Assembly: GCF_000735585.1 (NCBI RefSeq)
Contig: NZ_JNNO01000044.1
Coordinates: 124,001-188,000 of the forward strand
DNA: 64,000 nt
Origin: Devosia sp. LC5
Lineage (GTDB): Bacteria; Pseudomonadota; Alphaproteobacteria; Rhizobiales; Devosiaceae
Direction of reading: 5' to 3'
Below the pieces are notes generated by a model that was not told the DNA's origin, did no database searches, and saw only the letters and a program-made list of their open reading frames with translations. This document shows positions 1-10,858 of this stretch, one piece after another. Both the position numbers and the translations under genes were made by a program. The number at the start of each line of letters is the position of its first letter. Position 1 is the stretch's first letter.

Positions 1-1128
1 CTCCAAGGCCCCGTCAGTGCTGCCTATGCAGATCTGACGGGGCGGGGGGCGTTGAGCGCTGATCCAGCGCAGCTGGAGGCCGCGGCGCTGCTCGACGGGG
101 TGGCGGCGGGGCTCATGGCGGAAAAGCCCAAGCGGCTATTGGGACGGCTGTTCGACAAGCCGGAGCCGGTCAAGGGGCTCTATCTTTATGGCGAGGTGGG
201 CCGGGGCAAGACCATGCTGATGGATCTGTTCTTTGCCGCCGTGCCGATCAAGCAGAAGCGGCGGGTGCATTTCCATGAATTCATGGATGAGATCCATGCC
301 GGGATCGCTGCCTTCCGCAAGTCGCCGAAAAGCAAAAGCGATGATGCCGATCCGGTCGAAGCGGTGGTCAAGCCGATCGTCAAATCCGGGCTGCGGCTGC
401 TGTGCCTCGATGAATTCCACGTGCATGACATTACCAATGCCATGCTGCTCTACCGCCTGTTCGATAAGCTCTTTGCCAATGGCGTGACGCTGGTGGCCAC
501 CTCTAACGTGGCCCCCGACGAGCTTTACAAGGACGGCCTCAACCGGCAGCTGTTTTTGCCCTTTATCGACTTGCTCAAGCGGCAGGTCACAGTAGCGGCT
601 TTGCCGGCAGCGCGTGATTACCGGCGGCTCAAATTCGCCGGCCAGCATGTCTATGCCTTCGGCACGGGGCCACAGGCAAAGGCGGCGATGGACCAGCTCT
701 GGCTGCGTATCACCGGTGGCGTCGTGGGCGAGCCGGGCATAGTAGAAAGTATCGGGCGGGAAATCCCCGTGCCGCTCACGGCCATGGGCGCGGCGCGGTT
801 CGGCTTTGCCGACCTCTGCGAAAAGCCGCTGGGCTCGCGCGATTTCGTGCGCATTGCCCATCACTTCGATTCCATCATCATCGATGACGTGCCGCAGATG
901 GACCGCACCAAATCCAGCGCCGCCAAGCGCTTTATCCTGTTGATCGACAATCTCTACGACCGCGGCGTCAAGCTGGGCGCCAGCTTCGCCGTGCCGCTCG
1001 AGCAATTGGGCAAGGACGACAAGACTGCGTTCGAGTTCCAGCGCACAATATCGCGGCTCGATGAGATGCAGTCGGAAGAGTATTTAGGCAAGGCACTGCG
1101 GGGCGTGGAGCCGGCCAGCGCGGGGTGA
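1..1128 (+). CDS. zapE: Cell division protein ZapE (AFG1-like ATPase), 5' end outside window
   Basis: ATPase of the ZapE/AFG1 family, which acts at the division ring in proteobacteria. The frame is open from base 1, and the residues before the first internal start (GPVSAAYADL, then a Gly-x-Leu-x-x-Asp stretch) look like the normal ZapE N-terminus, so the true start lies upstream and 375 codons are visible. Walker A is GEVGRGKT (about bases 193-216) and Walker B is LLCLDEFHV (about 397-423). The family characteristically precedes mdh in Rhizobiales. Family assignment is firm; the start is unseen. Confidence 0.93.
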   Translation, partial: LQGPVSAAYADLTGRGALSADPAQLEAAALLDGVAAGLMAEKPKRLLGRLFDKPEPVKGLYLYGEVGRGKTMLMDLFFAAVPIKQKRRVHFHEFMDEIHAGIAAFRKSPKSKSDDADPVEAVVKPIVKSGLRLLCLDEFHVHDITNAMLLYRLFDKLFANGVTLVATSNVAPDELYKDGLNRQLFLPFIDLLKRQVTVAALPAARDYRRLKFAGQHVYAFGTGPQAKAAMDQLWLRITGGVVGEPGIVESIGREIPVPLTAMGAARFGFADLCEKPLGSRDFVRIAHHFDSIIIDDVPQMDRTKSSAAKRFILLIDNLYDRGVKLGASFAVPLEQLGKDDKTAFEFQRTISRLDEMQSEEYLGKALRGVEPASAG

Positions 1129-1160
1129 TCGCGCTTCCCACGATGTTATCCCCCACCGGT

Positions 1161-1239
1161 TCTCCCTCGGGCCTGACCCGAGGGCCTCCCTCAACCCGGC
1201 ACAAGCGACGAGTGGCCCTCGGGTCAAGCCCGAGGGAGA
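1161..1239. repeat. Intergenic inverted repeat between zapE and mdh
   Basis: Two 26-base arms (1161-1186 and 1214-1239) are reverse complements with one mismatch. Each arm is itself a hairpin with a perfect 8-bp stem (CCCTCGGG/CCCGAGGG). No T-run follows, so this is a palindromic intergenic repeat more than a classical terminator, although it could protect or end the zapE transcript. The rest of the gap to mdh shows no gene. Confidence 0.75.
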
Positions 1240-1403
1240 GCCGTGGCTGACACGCATCCCTCACACCAAATCCTTCCTTGCCCATCCGGCACGACCCCAT
1301 CACCCATGAGCAAGGCTGAAATCGGGGTTTAGACGAAGGGTTCACTTGCCCCCCACAGCCCAGGGGGTTAAGAGGTGCGCCAATTCAACGCAGTCTGGGA
1401 TGA

Positions 1404-2372
<969 letters not shown>

Positions 2373-2380
2373 ACCTGTTA

Positions 2381-2470
2381 GTAGACCTCATCCTGAGCCT
2401 GTCGAAGGACGAGGTCGTGGCAATATAGTGGTACGGCCTCGTGGTTCGACAAGCTCACCATGAGGTCTAC
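2381..2470. repeat. Inverted repeat between mdh and sucC
   Basis: The outer arms GTAGACCTCA (2381-2390) and TGAGGTCTAC (2461-2470) are perfect reverse complements. They enclose further imperfectly paired sequence around a central ATATAG. The core resembles a dispersed intergenic repeat common in alphaproteobacterial genomes (recollection, not a search). It probably folds in the mdh-sucC transcript. Confidence 0.7.
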
Positions 2471-2514
2471 TGTTACTTCGGCCCGGGCCGAACACCCATC
2501 CAAGGGGAACACGA

Positions 2515-3708
2515 ATGAACATCCATGAACACCAGGCCAAAGAGCTGCTGAAGTCCTACGGCGCGCCGGTCGCTGCGGGCGTGGCGATCTTTTCGGCTGA
2601 CGAAGCCGAGGCCGCTGCCAAGTCGCTGCCGGGTCCGCTCTATGTGGTCAAGAGCCAGATCCATGCCGGCGGGCGCGGCAAGGGCAAGTTCAAGGAACTG
2701 GGCCCCGATGCCAAGGGCGGCGTGCGCCTCGCCAAGACCATCGACGATGTCGTGGCCTTCTCCAGGGAAATGCTGGGCAATACGCTCGTGACCAAGCAGA
2801 CCGGGGAAGCCGGCAAGCAGGTCAATCGCCTCTATATCGAGGATGGCGCCGACATTGCCCGCGAGCTTTACACGTCGTTGCTGGTCGATCGCACCACCGG
2901 CCGTGTTTCCTTCGTGATCTCCACCGAAGGCGGCATGGATATCGAAGCGGTGGCCCATGACACGCCCGAAAAGATCATCGCGGTCGATATCGACCCGATG
3001 ACCGGCGTGACCGAAGCCAACATTGCCGAGATCGTTGCCGCGCTCAAGCTCGATAGCGATGCCAAGGCGGATGCCGCCAAGCTGTTCCCGATCCTCTACA
3101 AGGCCTTTGTCGATACCGACATGAGCCTGCTTGAAGTCAACCCGCTGATCGTGATGACCGATGGCCATCTGCGCGTGCTCGACGCCAAGGTGAGCTTCGA
3201 CAACAATGCCGCCTTCCGCCATGAAGAGCTCAAGGCGCTGCGCGACCTTTCCGAAGAAGACGCCAAGGAAATCGAAGCGTCCAAGTTCGACCTCGCCTAT
3301 GTGGCGCTCGATGGCAATATCGGCTGCATGGTCAATGGCGCAGGTCTTGCCATGTCGACGATGGACATCATCAAGCTCTACGGCGCCGAGCCGGCCAATT
3401 TCCTCGACGTTGGTGGCGGCGCGTCCAAGGAGAAGGTGACGGCGGCTTTCAAGATCATCACGGCCGATCCGGCGGTGAAGGGCATTCTGGTCAACATCTT
3501 CGGCGGCATCATGCGCTGCGACGTGATCGCCGAAGGCGTGATCGCTGCGGTCAAGGAAGTGGGCCTCGAAGTCCCGCTGGTGGTGCGTCTCGAAGGCACC
3601 AATGTCAAAGAGGGCAAGGCGATCCTCGATCAATCCGGCCTCAACGTGATTTCGGCCGACGATCTTGACGATGCCGCCCAGAAGATCGTCAAGGCGGTGC
3701 AGGGCTAG
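2515..3708 (+). CDS. sucC: Succinyl-CoA synthetase (ADP-forming) beta subunit
   Basis: The beta subunit supplies the ATP-grasp nucleotide site and part of the CoA/succinate site of succinyl-CoA synthetase (TCA cycle, substrate-level phosphorylation). At 397 residues it has full length. It starts with the typical [12 protein letters not shown], has the ATP-grasp segment [14 protein letters not shown] near residue 46 and the C-terminal ligase domain with [11 protein letters not shown] (about 335). AAGGGGA precedes the ATG. It is unusual that sucD does not follow directly: two small genes come between. Confidence 0.97.
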   Translation: MNIHEHQAKELLKSYGAPVAAGVAIFSADEAEAAAKSLPGPLYVVKSQIHAGGRGKGKFKELGPDAKGGVRLAKTIDDVVAFSREMLGNTLVTKQTGEAGKQVNRLYIEDGADIARELYTSLLVDRTTGRVSFVISTEGGMDIEAVAHDTPEKIIAVDIDPMTGVTEANIAEIVAALKLDSDAKADAAKLFPILYKAFVDTDMSLLEVNPLIVMTDGHLRVLDAKVSFDNNAAFRHEELKALRDLSEEDAKEIEASKFDLAYVALDGNIGCMVNGAGLAMSTMDIIKLYGAEPANFLDVGGGASKEKVTAAFKIITADPAVKGILVNIFGGIMRCDVIAEGVIAAVKEVGLEVPLVVRLEGTNVKEGKAILDQSGLNVISADDLDDAAQKIVKAVQG

Positions 3709-3712
3709 CGCC

Positions 3713-4225
3713 ATGCGCGCCGGTCCCGCCCTTTTGCTCCTCTTGGCCTGCGCGACGCCCGCCGTCGCCCAGGGCAAGACCAAGGTGCCCCAATCGGTGC
3801 AGGTCCTCGACGTCTGCGAGGCCTTCGCCAAGGGGGATGTACTGGCGCGGGAAAATGCGGAAGAGCAGGGCTGGGCCATTTACGACGAAGACGGGGAAAG
3901 CCCCTATGTCCGCTTCTATTCGGGCAGCAAGGATATTCCCGGCATTGGCTATGCCGAGATGACCGTGCTGATCGAAGACTATCCGGGCAAGCTGTTCGGC
4001 TATTGCCGGGTGGATGTCACCGAGCCGGCTGGCGATGCGGTGGCCGAGATCGAGCCCATCGATGCGCTCGAGCGCTATGAGGGCAAGACGGACAAGACGG
4101 ACGCGGGCATGTTCGGCAGTTTTACCGGCGCGGACGATCCGGACACCCTGCTGCTGGCCCATCACAGCGAAACCAGTTTTGTGATCCAGCTGACGGTGAT
4201 CAAGCCGCAGGCCGAGGCACAATGA
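3713..4225 (+). CDS. Secreted hypothetical protein between sucC and sucD
   Basis: Unrecognised 170-residue protein. The ATG 4 bases after the sucC stop was chosen because it gives a clean signal peptide (MRAGPALLLLLACATPAVAQ, cleavage after AVA). The mature part is acidic and has two conspicuous Cys (in DVCEAF and GYCRVDV), which could form a disulfide. Its end overlaps the next start (ATGA), so it is probably translated with sucC and the cupin gene. No enzyme motif is visible. Function unknown; periplasmic location is inferred. Confidence 0.75.
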   Translation: MRAGPALLLLLACATPAVAQGKTKVPQSVQVLDVCEAFAKGDVLARENAEEQGWAIYDEDGESPYVRFYSGSKDIPGIGYAEMTVLIEDYPGKLFGYCRVDVTEPAGDAVAEIEPIDALERYEGKTDKTDAGMFGSFTGADDPDTLLLAHHSETSFVIQLTVIKPQAEAQ

Positions 4226-4599
4226 CCGTTCCCCGCAAGATCAATCTCGTCCAGGCCGCTACCGACACGATCAAGGCCGTGTGGCAGCCTCATATTGCCG
4301 GCGATATCAATGATAGCCAGGTCAAGATCGCCAAGTTTGGCGAGGTGTTTGACTGGCATGCCCATGCCAATGAGGACGAAGGCTTTCTCGTGCTGCAGGG
4401 CCGCATCGCCATCGATTTCCGCGACGGGGTAGTGGAATTGGGCGAGGGAGAATTCCTCGTCGTGCCCAAATCTGTCGAGCACCGTCCGCGGGCGCTGACC
4501 CATGAGCCGATCGTGCTTATGGTCGAGCCATCCACCACCATCAACACCGGCACTGCGACGTCCAGCACGCGCACTGTCACCGAACTCAACCGACTATAG
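4222..4599 (+). CDS. Small cupin-domain protein
   Basis: Single cupin domain of 125 residues. The first cupin motif includes [17 protein letters not shown] (about 44-60), with the His-x-His and Glu expected for metal binding; the second is near [15 protein letters not shown] (about 77-91). The start overlaps the previous stop (ATGA at 4222), which suggests translational coupling; the stop is 8 bases before sucD. The substrate cannot be told from sequence. Its place inside the sucCD operon is unusual. Confidence 0.85.
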   Translation: MTVPRKINLVQAATDTIKAVWQPHIAGDINDSQVKIAKFGEVFDWHAHANEDEGFLVLQGRIAIDFRDGVVELGEGEFLVVPKSVEHRPRALTHEPIVLMVEPSTTINTGTATSSTRTVTELNRL

Positions 4600-4607
4600 G
4601 AAAATCC

Positions 4608-5516
4608 ATGTCCATCCTGGTCAATAAAGATACCAAGGTTCTCGTACAGGGCCTGACCGGCAAGACCGGTACGTTCCACACCGAGCAGGCTTTGGCCTAT
4701 TACGGCACCAAGATGGTGGGTGGGGTGAACCCCAAAAAGGCCGGCGAAATCTGGACCTCTGGCGTTGATGCCTCGGCCAGCCTGCCGGTTTTCGCTACCG
4801 TTGCCGAAGGCAAGGAACGCACCGGCGCCAATGCCTCGGTGATCTATGTGCCGCCGGCCGGCGCTGCCGCTGCCATCGAAGAAGCCATCGATGCGGAAAT
4901 CCCGCTGATCGTGTGCATCACCGAAGGCGTGCCGGTGCTCGACATGGTGCGGGTCAAGGCCAAGCTTGACAAGTCCAAGTCGCGCCTGATCGGGCCGAAC
5001 TGCCCGGGCGTGCTGACGCCCGAAGAATGCAAGATCGGCATCATGCCGGGTTCGATCTTCTCCAAGGGCAGCGTGGGCATTGTTTCCCGCTCGGGCACGC
5101 TTACCTATGAAGCAGTGTTCCAGACCACCAATGAAGGCCTTGGCCAGACCACTGCCGTCGGCATCGGCGGCGATCCGGTCAAGGGCACTGAGTTCATCGA
5201 CATGCTCGAAATGTTCCTGGCCGACGAAGCCACCAAGTCGATCATCATGATCGGCGAAATCGGCGGTTCGGCCGAGGAAGACGCCGCCCAGTTCCTGATC
5301 GACGAAGCCAAGCGCGGCCGCAAGAAGCCGATGGCCGGCTTCATCGCGGGCCTGACGGCACCGGCCGGTCGCACCATGGGCCATGCTGGCGCCGTAATTT
5401 CAGGTGGTAAGGGCGGCGCCGAAGACAAGATCGCTGCGATGGAAGCCGCCGGCATCCGCGTATCGAAGTCGCCGGCCCGGATCGGCCGGACTTTGGCTGA
5501 AGTGCTGAAGGGCTGA
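4608..5516 (+). CDS. sucD: Succinyl-CoA synthetase (ADP-forming) alpha subunit
   Basis: Catalytic partner of SucC. The alpha subunit binds CoA through its N-terminal Rossmann domain ([16 protein letters not shown]) and carries the phosphohistidine, here His259 in GRTMGHAGA. At 302 residues it has the family length and a typical [15 protein letters not shown] start. AGGA stands 6 bases before the ATG. A 357-base gap with an inverted repeat separates it from sucA. Confidence 0.97.
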   Translation: MSILVNKDTKVLVQGLTGKTGTFHTEQALAYYGTKMVGGVNPKKAGEIWTSGVDASASLPVFATVAEGKERTGANASVIYVPPAGAAAAIEEAIDAEIPLIVCITEGVPVLDMVRVKAKLDKSKSRLIGPNCPGVLTPEECKIGIMPGSIFSKGSVGIVSRSGTLTYEAVFQTTNEGLGQTTAVGIGGDPVKGTEFIDMLEMFLADEATKSIIMIGEIGGSAEEDAAQFLIDEAKRGRKKPMAGFIAGLTAPAGRTMGHAGAVISGGKGGAEDKIAAMEAAGIRVSKSPARIGRTLAEVLKG

Positions 5517-5873
5517 GATCGGAATGCCCCCTCCTAGCCTCCCCCTGATAAGGGGAGGAACGGGCCGGTGGGTGTGCTGCGATCTGGGGAAGCCAGAATG
5601 GTATCCCTCCCCCTAATAGGGGGGGAGGTTAGGAGGGGGTATCCCCTCGAATGCGACCAATGTCGGTCGCGCTTCGGACACAGAACGGTGTTACGCCAGC
5701 TGTGCCCGAAACGGGTATAGACGAATTGAGCCGCGGCCCTGCTCAGGGGCCGTTACACTTAACAGGATACTAAGGATAAGCGGTCAGTATCCGACAAGAC
5801 ATTGAGGACCGCGTGAGCCGGCTTGCCGGTTCGTTGAGAAGGATGGCGGGGCGTGGGCCTCGCATAAAAAGCG
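5517..5873. repeat. sucD-sucA gap with large inverted repeat
   Basis: No gene is visible in these 357 bases. The first part (about 5524-5643) is a large inverted repeat: the left arm holds CCCCCTCCTAGCCTCCCCCT and the right arm GGGGGGAGGTTAGGAGGGGG, nearly complementary, around about 60 bases. The remainder (5644-5873) should hold the sucA promoter and leader; I can point to no convincing -35/-10 pair and no strong ribosome binding site before sucA. Confidence 0.6.
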
Positions 5874-8800
5874 ATGACACGACAGGAAAAGAACGACACG
5901 TTCTTGCTGACCTCGTTCCTCTATGGGGGGAACGCCGACTACATCGAACAACTCTATTCTCGCTTCAAGAGCGACCCCGACAGCGTCGATGAGACCTGGA
6001 AGAGCTTTTTCGGGCGGCTCGATGATAATGACAGCGACGCGCACAAGAGCGCCGATGGTCCGAGCTGGGGCCGCAAGGACTGGCCGCAGAGCGCCAATGG
6101 CGAACTGGTCAGCGCGCTGGACGGCAATTGGGGCGAAGTCGCCATCAAGACCGAAAAGGCCATCGCCAAGAAGGCCGAGGCCATGGGCGTGGCCAAGGCC
6201 AGCGTCGCCGATGTGCTGCAGGCCACCCGCGATTCCATTCGCGCCATCATGATGATCCGCGCCTATCGCATGCGCGGGCATCTGCATGCCGATCTCGACC
6301 CGCTCAAGATGAAGGAAGACGAGCCGGCGCCCGAGCTCGATCCCAAGAGCTACGGCTTCACCGAAGCCGATTATGGCCGCAAGATCTTCATCGACAATTA
6401 TCTGGGCCTTGAATACGCCACCATCCCCGAAATGCTGACGATCCTGGAGCGCACCTATTGCGGCACGCTCGGTATCGAATTCATGCATATCTCCGATCCT
6501 GAAGCCAAGCAGTGGATTCAGGAACGGATCGAAGGGCCGGACAAGGAAATCACCTTCACGCCCGAGGGCAAGAAGGCCATCCTCAACAAGCTGATCGAGT
6601 CCGAAGGCTTCGAGAAGTTCATCGACGTCAAATATACCGGCACCAAGCGCTTTGGCCTTGACGGCTCGGAAGCGACGATCCCGGCGCTTGAGCAGATCAT
6701 CAAGCGCGGCGGCGCGCTGGGCATCAAGGATATCGTCTTGGGCATGGCCCATCGCGGGCGCCTCAACGTGCTGACGCAGGTGCTGCAAAAGCCCCATCGC
6801 GCGCTGTTCCACGAGTTCAAGGGTGGTGCATTCTACCCCGACGACGTGGAAGGCTCGGGGGACGTGAAGTACCATTTGGGTGCTTCGTCCGACCGCGAGT
6901 TTGATGGCAACAAGGTTCACCTGTCGCTGACCGCCAACCCATCCCACCTCGAGATCGTGGATCCGGTGGTGCTGGGCAAGGCGCGCGCCAAGCAGGACCA
7001 GCACATCGCTCCCGATGGCAAGCTGGTCAATATCGCGACGGACGGTAAGCCGGATCGCTCGATGGTGCTGCCGCTGCTGATCCATGGCGATGCGGCCTTT
7101 GCCGGCCAGGGCGTGGTTGCCGAATGCCTGGGGCTTTCGGGGCTCAAGGGGCACCGTACGGGCGGTTCGATCCATTTCGTCATCAACAACCAGATCGGGT
7201 TCACGACGGCGCCGATGTATTCGCGCTCCTCGCCCTATCCGACCGATGTGGCCAAGATGATCGAGGCGCCGGTGCTGCATGTGAACGGGGATGACCCGGA
7301 AGCTGTGGTGTTCGCGGCCAAGATCGCTGTCGAATACCGGCAGAAGTTCGCCAAGCCGGTCGTCATCGACATGTTCTGCTATCGCCGCTTCGGCCATAAC
7401 GAAGGCGACGAGCCCAGCTTCACCCAGCCGCTGATGTATTCCAAGATCCGCGCGCACAAGTCGACGCTGGATCTCTATGCGGCCAAGCTGGTGGGCGAAG
7501 GCCTGCTGACCGAGGCTGACATCGACAAGCTCAAGGCCGATTGGCGCGCCAAGCTGGACGCCGAATACGAGGCCGGTCAGGATTATCGTCCGAACAAGGC
7601 CGATTGGCTCGATGGCGTGTGGAAGGATTTCCGCCCCGCCGACCAGGAAGGCCCGCGCCGTGGCGATACGGGCGTCGATATCGACCGGCTGGTCAAGATC
7701 GGCACCGCGCTGACCCGTGTGCCCGAGGGCTTCAATGTGCACCGCACGGTCAAGAAGTTCATGGACAACCGGCTCGCCGCCATTGAATCGGGCGAAGGCA
7801 TCGACTGGGCAACGGCCGAAGCGCTGGCGCTTGGCACGCTGGTCACCGAGGGGCACCCGGTGCGTCTTTCAGGGCAGGACGTCGAGCGCGGCACGTTCAG
7901 CCAGCGGCATTCGGTGCTGAACGACCAGCAGGTCGACAACAAGACCTATACTCCGCTCAACAACCTCTCCGAGGACCAGAGCCGCTACGAGGTCATCAAT
8001 TCGATGCTCTCGGAAGAAGCGGTGCTGGGCTTCGAATACGGCTACTCGCTGGCCGAGCCCAAGGCGCTGACCATCTGGGAAGCCCAGTTTGGTGATTTCG
8101 TCAACGGCGCCCAGGTGGTGATCGACCAGTTCATCTCCTCGGGTGAGCGCAAGTGGTTCCGCATGTCGGGCCTCGTGATGCTGTTGCCGCATGGCTATGA
8201 AGGACAGGGGCCGGAGCATTCCTCCGCCCGTCCCGAGCGCTTCCTGCAGCTGTGCGCGGAAGACAATATGCAGGTCGCCAATTGCACGACGCCGGCGAAC
8301 TATTTCCACGCCCTGCGCCGCCAGGTGACCCGCGATTTCCGCAAGCCGCTGATCCTGATGACGCCCAAGAGCCTGCTGCGCCACAAGCGCGCCACTTCGG
8401 GCCTGGTCGAAATGGGCCCGGATTCCTGCTTCCATCGCCTGCTCTGGGACGATGCTGAAGCCCCTGGCGCCCCCAAGACCTCGATCAAGCTCAAGAGCGA
8501 CGAGCAGATCCGCCGCGTCGTGCTGTGCACGGGCAAGGTCTATTATGACCTGTTGGAAGATCGCGAGAAGAAGGGCATCGACGATGTCTATCTGCTGCGT
8601 ATCGAACAGCTCTATCCGTTCCCGGCCAAGGCGCTGCTGGACGAATTGAGCCGCTTCCAGAATGCCGAGATCATCTGGTGCCAGGAAGAGCCCAAGAATA
8701 TGGGGGCCTGGGCCTTTATCCAGCCCTATGTGGAATGGGTGTTCGACCAGATGGGCCGCACCGGCCAGCGTGTGCGCTATACCGGCCGGCCGGCTTCCGC

Positions 8801-8876
8801 CTCCACTGCTACGGGTCTGATGCGGACCCATCTTGCCCAATTGCAGGCCTTCCTCGACGAAGCCCTTGGTAATTAA
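5874..8876 (+). CDS. sucA: 2-Oxoglutarate dehydrogenase E1 component
   Basis: Thiamine-diphosphate-dependent E1 that decarboxylates 2-oxoglutarate and passes the succinyl group to SucB. At 1000 residues it is full length for alphaproteobacteria. It has the N-terminal E2-binding segment (FLYGGNADYIEQLYSRF, about 16-32), the conserved GMAHRGRLNVL (about 290), the ThDP/Mg motif beginning HGDAAFAGQG (about 408) and a transketolase-like C-terminal half with GYEGQGPEHSSARPERFLQL. The ATG at 5874 is the first usable start but has only a weak upstream ribosome binding site. It forms a tight operon with sucB (12-base gap). Confidence 0.97.
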   Translation: MTRQEKNDTFLLTSFLYGGNADYIEQLYSRFKSDPDSVDETWKSFFGRLDDNDSDAHKSADGPSWGRKDWPQSANGELVSALDGNWGEVAIKTEKAIAKKAEAMGVAKASVADVLQATRDSIRAIMMIRAYRMRGHLHADLDPLKMKEDEPAPELDPKSYGFTEADYGRKIFIDNYLGLEYATIPEMLTILERTYCGTLGIEFMHISDPEAKQWIQERIEGPDKEITFTPEGKKAILNKLIESEGFEKFIDVKYTGTKRFGLDGSEATIPALEQIIKRGGALGIKDIVLGMAHRGRLNVLTQVLQKPHRALFHEFKGGAFYPDDVEGSGDVKYHLGASSDREFDGNKVHLSLTANPSHLEIVDPVVLGKARAKQDQHIAPDGKLVNIATDGKPDRSMVLPLLIHGDAAFAGQGVVAECLGLSGLKGHRTGGSIHFVINNQIGFTTAPMYSRSSPYPTDVAKMIEAPVLHVNGDDPEAVVFAAKIAVEYRQKFAKPVVIDMFCYRRFGHNEGDEPSFTQPLMYSKIRAHKSTLDLYAAKLVGEGLLTEADIDKLKADWRAKLDAEYEAGQDYRPNKADWLDGVWKDFRPADQEGPRRGDTGVDIDRLVKIGTALTRVPEGFNVHRTVKKFMDNRLAAIESGEGIDWATAEALALGTLVTEGHPVRLSGQDVERGTFSQRHSVLNDQQVDNKTYTPLNNLSEDQSRYEVINSMLSEEAVLGFEYGYSLAEPKALTIWEAQFGDFVNGAQVVIDQFISSGERKWFRMSGLVMLLPHGYEGQGPEHSSARPERFLQLCAEDNMQVANCTTPANYFHALRRQVTRDFRKPLILMTPKSLLRHKRATSGLVEMGPDSCFHRLLWDDAEAPGAPKTSIKLKSDEQIRRVVLCTGKVYYDLLEDREKKGIDDVYLLRIEQLYPFPAKALLDELSRFQNAEIIWCQEEPKNMGAWAFIQPYVEWVFDQMGRTGQRVRYTGRPASASTATGLMRTHLAQLQAFLDEALGN

Positions 8877-8888
8877 AAGGACAAAACA

Positions 8889-10157
8889 ATGTCGACAGAA
8901 ATCCGCGTACCGACCCTGGGCGAAAGCGTGACCGAGGCCACGATCGGCCAGTGGTTCAAGCAGGTTGGCGACAGCGTTGCCGCCGATGAGCCGCTAGTCG
9001 AGCTTGAAACCGACAAGGTGACCATTGAAGTGCCGGCGCCCGCTGCCGGCGTGCTCGAAGCCATTTCCGCCCAGCCGGGCGAGACGGTGGATGTGGGCGC
9101 GCTGCTGGGCGCCATCGGTGGGGCCGGGGCGGTTGTTACGCCCAAGCCTGCCGAGGCGCCCAAGGCTGCCGAAGCCAAGGCCGAAGTGCCTGCCGCCAAT
9201 GCGGCCGGTCCCGAACCGGTCAAGCCCGAGCCTGCTGCCGCTGCCGCGACCAGCATGCCGCCGGCTCCCTCGACGCAGAAGCTGATCAACGAAAAGGGCC
9301 TCAATGGCTCGGAGATCGAAGGATCTGGCAAGCGCGGCCAGGTGCTCAAGGAAGACGTGCTGGCGGCCCTTGCCAAGCCTGTTGCCGCTCCTGCGGCCAA
9401 GGCTGTCGAAGCCAAGGCACCGGCTGCGCCCCGCGCTCCGGTTGCTGCGGACGATGCCGCCAAGGAAGAGCGGATCAAGATGACCCGCCTGCGCCAGACC
9501 ATTGCGCGCCGCCTCAAGGATGCGCAGAACACCGCCGCCATGCTCACCACCTTCAACGAGGTGGACATGAAGCCGGTGATGGACCTGCGCAATCAGTACA
9601 AGGAGCTGTTCGAGAAGAAGCACGGCGTCAAGCTGGGCTTCATGGGCTTCTTCACCAAGGCGGTGGTGCATGCGCTCAAGGAAATCCCGGCGGTCAATGC
9701 CGAGATCGATGGTGATGACCTGATCTACAAGAACTACGCTCACATTGGCGTTGCCGTTGGCACCGACAAGGGTCTGGTCGTGCCGGTGGTGCGCAATGCC
9801 GACCAGATGAGCATTGCCGAGATCGAGAAGGAAATTGGCAATCTGGGCAAGAAGGCCCGCGATGGTCAGCTTTCGATGGCGGACATGCAGGGCGGCACCT
9901 TCACCATCTCCAATGGTGGCGTCTACGGCTCGCTGATGAGTACACCTATCCTCAATGCCCCCCAGTCTGGTATTCTGGGCATGCACAAGATCCAGGAGCG
10001 TCCGGTCGCCGTTGGCGGCCAGGTCGTCATCCGCCCGATGATGTATCTGGCGCTGTCCTATGATCACCGCGTGGTCGATGGCAAGGAAGCCGTCACCTTC
10101 CTCGTGCGCGTCAAGGAAAGCCTTGAGGCCCCCGAGCGTCTGGTTCTCGACCTCTAA
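8889..10157 (+). CDS. sucB: Dihydrolipoamide succinyltransferase (E2 of 2-oxoglutarate dehydrogenase)
   Basis: E2 core of the 2-oxoglutarate dehydrogenase complex. The lipoyl domain occupies residues 1-76, with the lipoylated Lys43 in ETDKVTIEV. An Ala/Pro/Glu-rich linker runs to about 125. The peripheral subunit-binding domain is about 128-162 ([20 protein letters not shown]), and the catalytic domain ends with the DHRVVDG motif (His about 393, Asp about 397). It starts after AAAAGGACAAAACA. A factor-independent terminator follows, so lpd, two genes further on, may have its own promoter. Confidence 0.97.
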   Translation: MSTEIRVPTLGESVTEATIGQWFKQVGDSVAADEPLVELETDKVTIEVPAPAAGVLEAISAQPGETVDVGALLGAIGGAGAVVTPKPAEAPKAAEAKAEVPAANAAGPEPVKPEPAAAAATSMPPAPSTQKLINEKGLNGSEIEGSGKRGQVLKEDVLAALAKPVAAPAAKAVEAKAPAAPRAPVAADDAAKEERIKMTRLRQTIARRLKDAQNTAAMLTTFNEVDMKPVMDLRNQYKELFEKKHGVKLGFMGFFTKAVVHALKEIPAVNAEIDGDDLIYKNYAHIGVAVGTDKGLVVPVVRNADQMSIAEIEKEIGNLGKKARDGQLSMADMQGGTFTISNGGVYGSLMSTPILNAPQSGILGMHKIQERPVAVGGQVVIRPMMYLALSYDHRVVDGKEAVTFLVRVKESLEAPERLVLDL

Positions 10158-10181
10158 TCGCCTTATTGAAGTGCAGATATG

Positions 10182-10208
10182 AAGGGTCCGCTCCGGCGGG
10201 CCCTTTTT
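10182..10208 (+). terminator. Rho-independent terminator of the suc operon
   Basis: Ten-pair stem (10182-10191 with 10196-10205, one G-T wobble) around a TCCG loop, ending in a TTTTT run. It lies 25 bases after the sucB stop. Confidence 0.88.
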
Positions 10209-10281
10209 GTTGGCATTATCGTGATCGATGTTGTTCTCGGCGCTAACAGTCCGTTAACGCCAAGGCCTCAGATGACACGGT

Positions 10282-10764
10282 GTGCTGTTCAGTTTTTTCG
10301 GAGTAGATCGCCTGTTGCGCCCCCTGTTTTTCCCGGCCATTTTTTGCTTTGCCGCACTTATCTCCGCCGCGAGGGCGCAGGAGAATGCCGACGCGGAACT
10401 GGTCGGCGAGCTGATGGCCTTTCACGGCTCCAGGGCTATTGTTTCGGCCATGACCACCCATTGCTACGAAACCACCGGGCTCGATGGCGCCTACAAAACT
10501 GCCAATGATAACTGGTACTTACGCAATGTCGGCTTTCTCGATCTGGCCGATCGCGTGATCACCAAGCTGGGCGGCACCAGTCCCGGCCAGATCGAAGCCG
10601 CCGAAACCTATGGCGGCACCCAGATCATGAGCGCCTTCAACCAGGCCGAGGACAAGGAGGCCTTCTGCCGCTCCTTCCTCGAACGCGTGGAGAATGGCGC
10701 CCTTGATATCGACAAGCAATTGGCCGGAATTCTCAAGCGCGCTCAAGACATTGCGGCCGATTAG
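10282..10764 (+). CDS. Secreted hypothetical protein
   Basis: Up to 160 residues, of unrecognised family. The GTG at 10282 gives an N-terminus with a long hydrophobic stretch ending in an AxA-type site (FAALISAARAQ), so it is probably exported; a TTG at 10315 would give a more compact signal peptide and cannot be excluded. The mature part has single Cys residues in THCYETTG and KEAFCRSF. It lies between the suc terminator and a LysE-type exporter on the same strand. No function can be assigned. Confidence 0.6.
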   Translation: MLFSFFGVDRLLRPLFFPAIFCFAALISAARAQENADAELVGELMAFHGSRAIVSAMTTHCYETTGLDGAYKTANDNWYLRNVGFLDLADRVITKLGGTSPGQIEAAETYGGTQIMSAFNQAEDKEAFCRSFLERVENGALDIDKQLAGILKRAQDIAAD

Positions 10765-10858
10765 CCCATTCCGGCAAGGGGCAATGCCGAGCACATGCGT
10801 TGCCCGGCGGAGCAGGCTGGTGTAACTGCTGTGGCACAATGACTCGGCGGTGCCCGTG

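Noticed and set aside
2473-3879. 468-codon minus-strand frame opposite sucC
   Set aside because: Antisense to sucC with shadow composition and no recognisable motif.
5784-7856. 690-codon open frame on the minus strand opposite sucA
   Set aside because: Lies wholly antisense to the well-conserved sucA coding region; rich in His/Arg/Gln as expected of a GC-driven shadow frame, without domain or signal.
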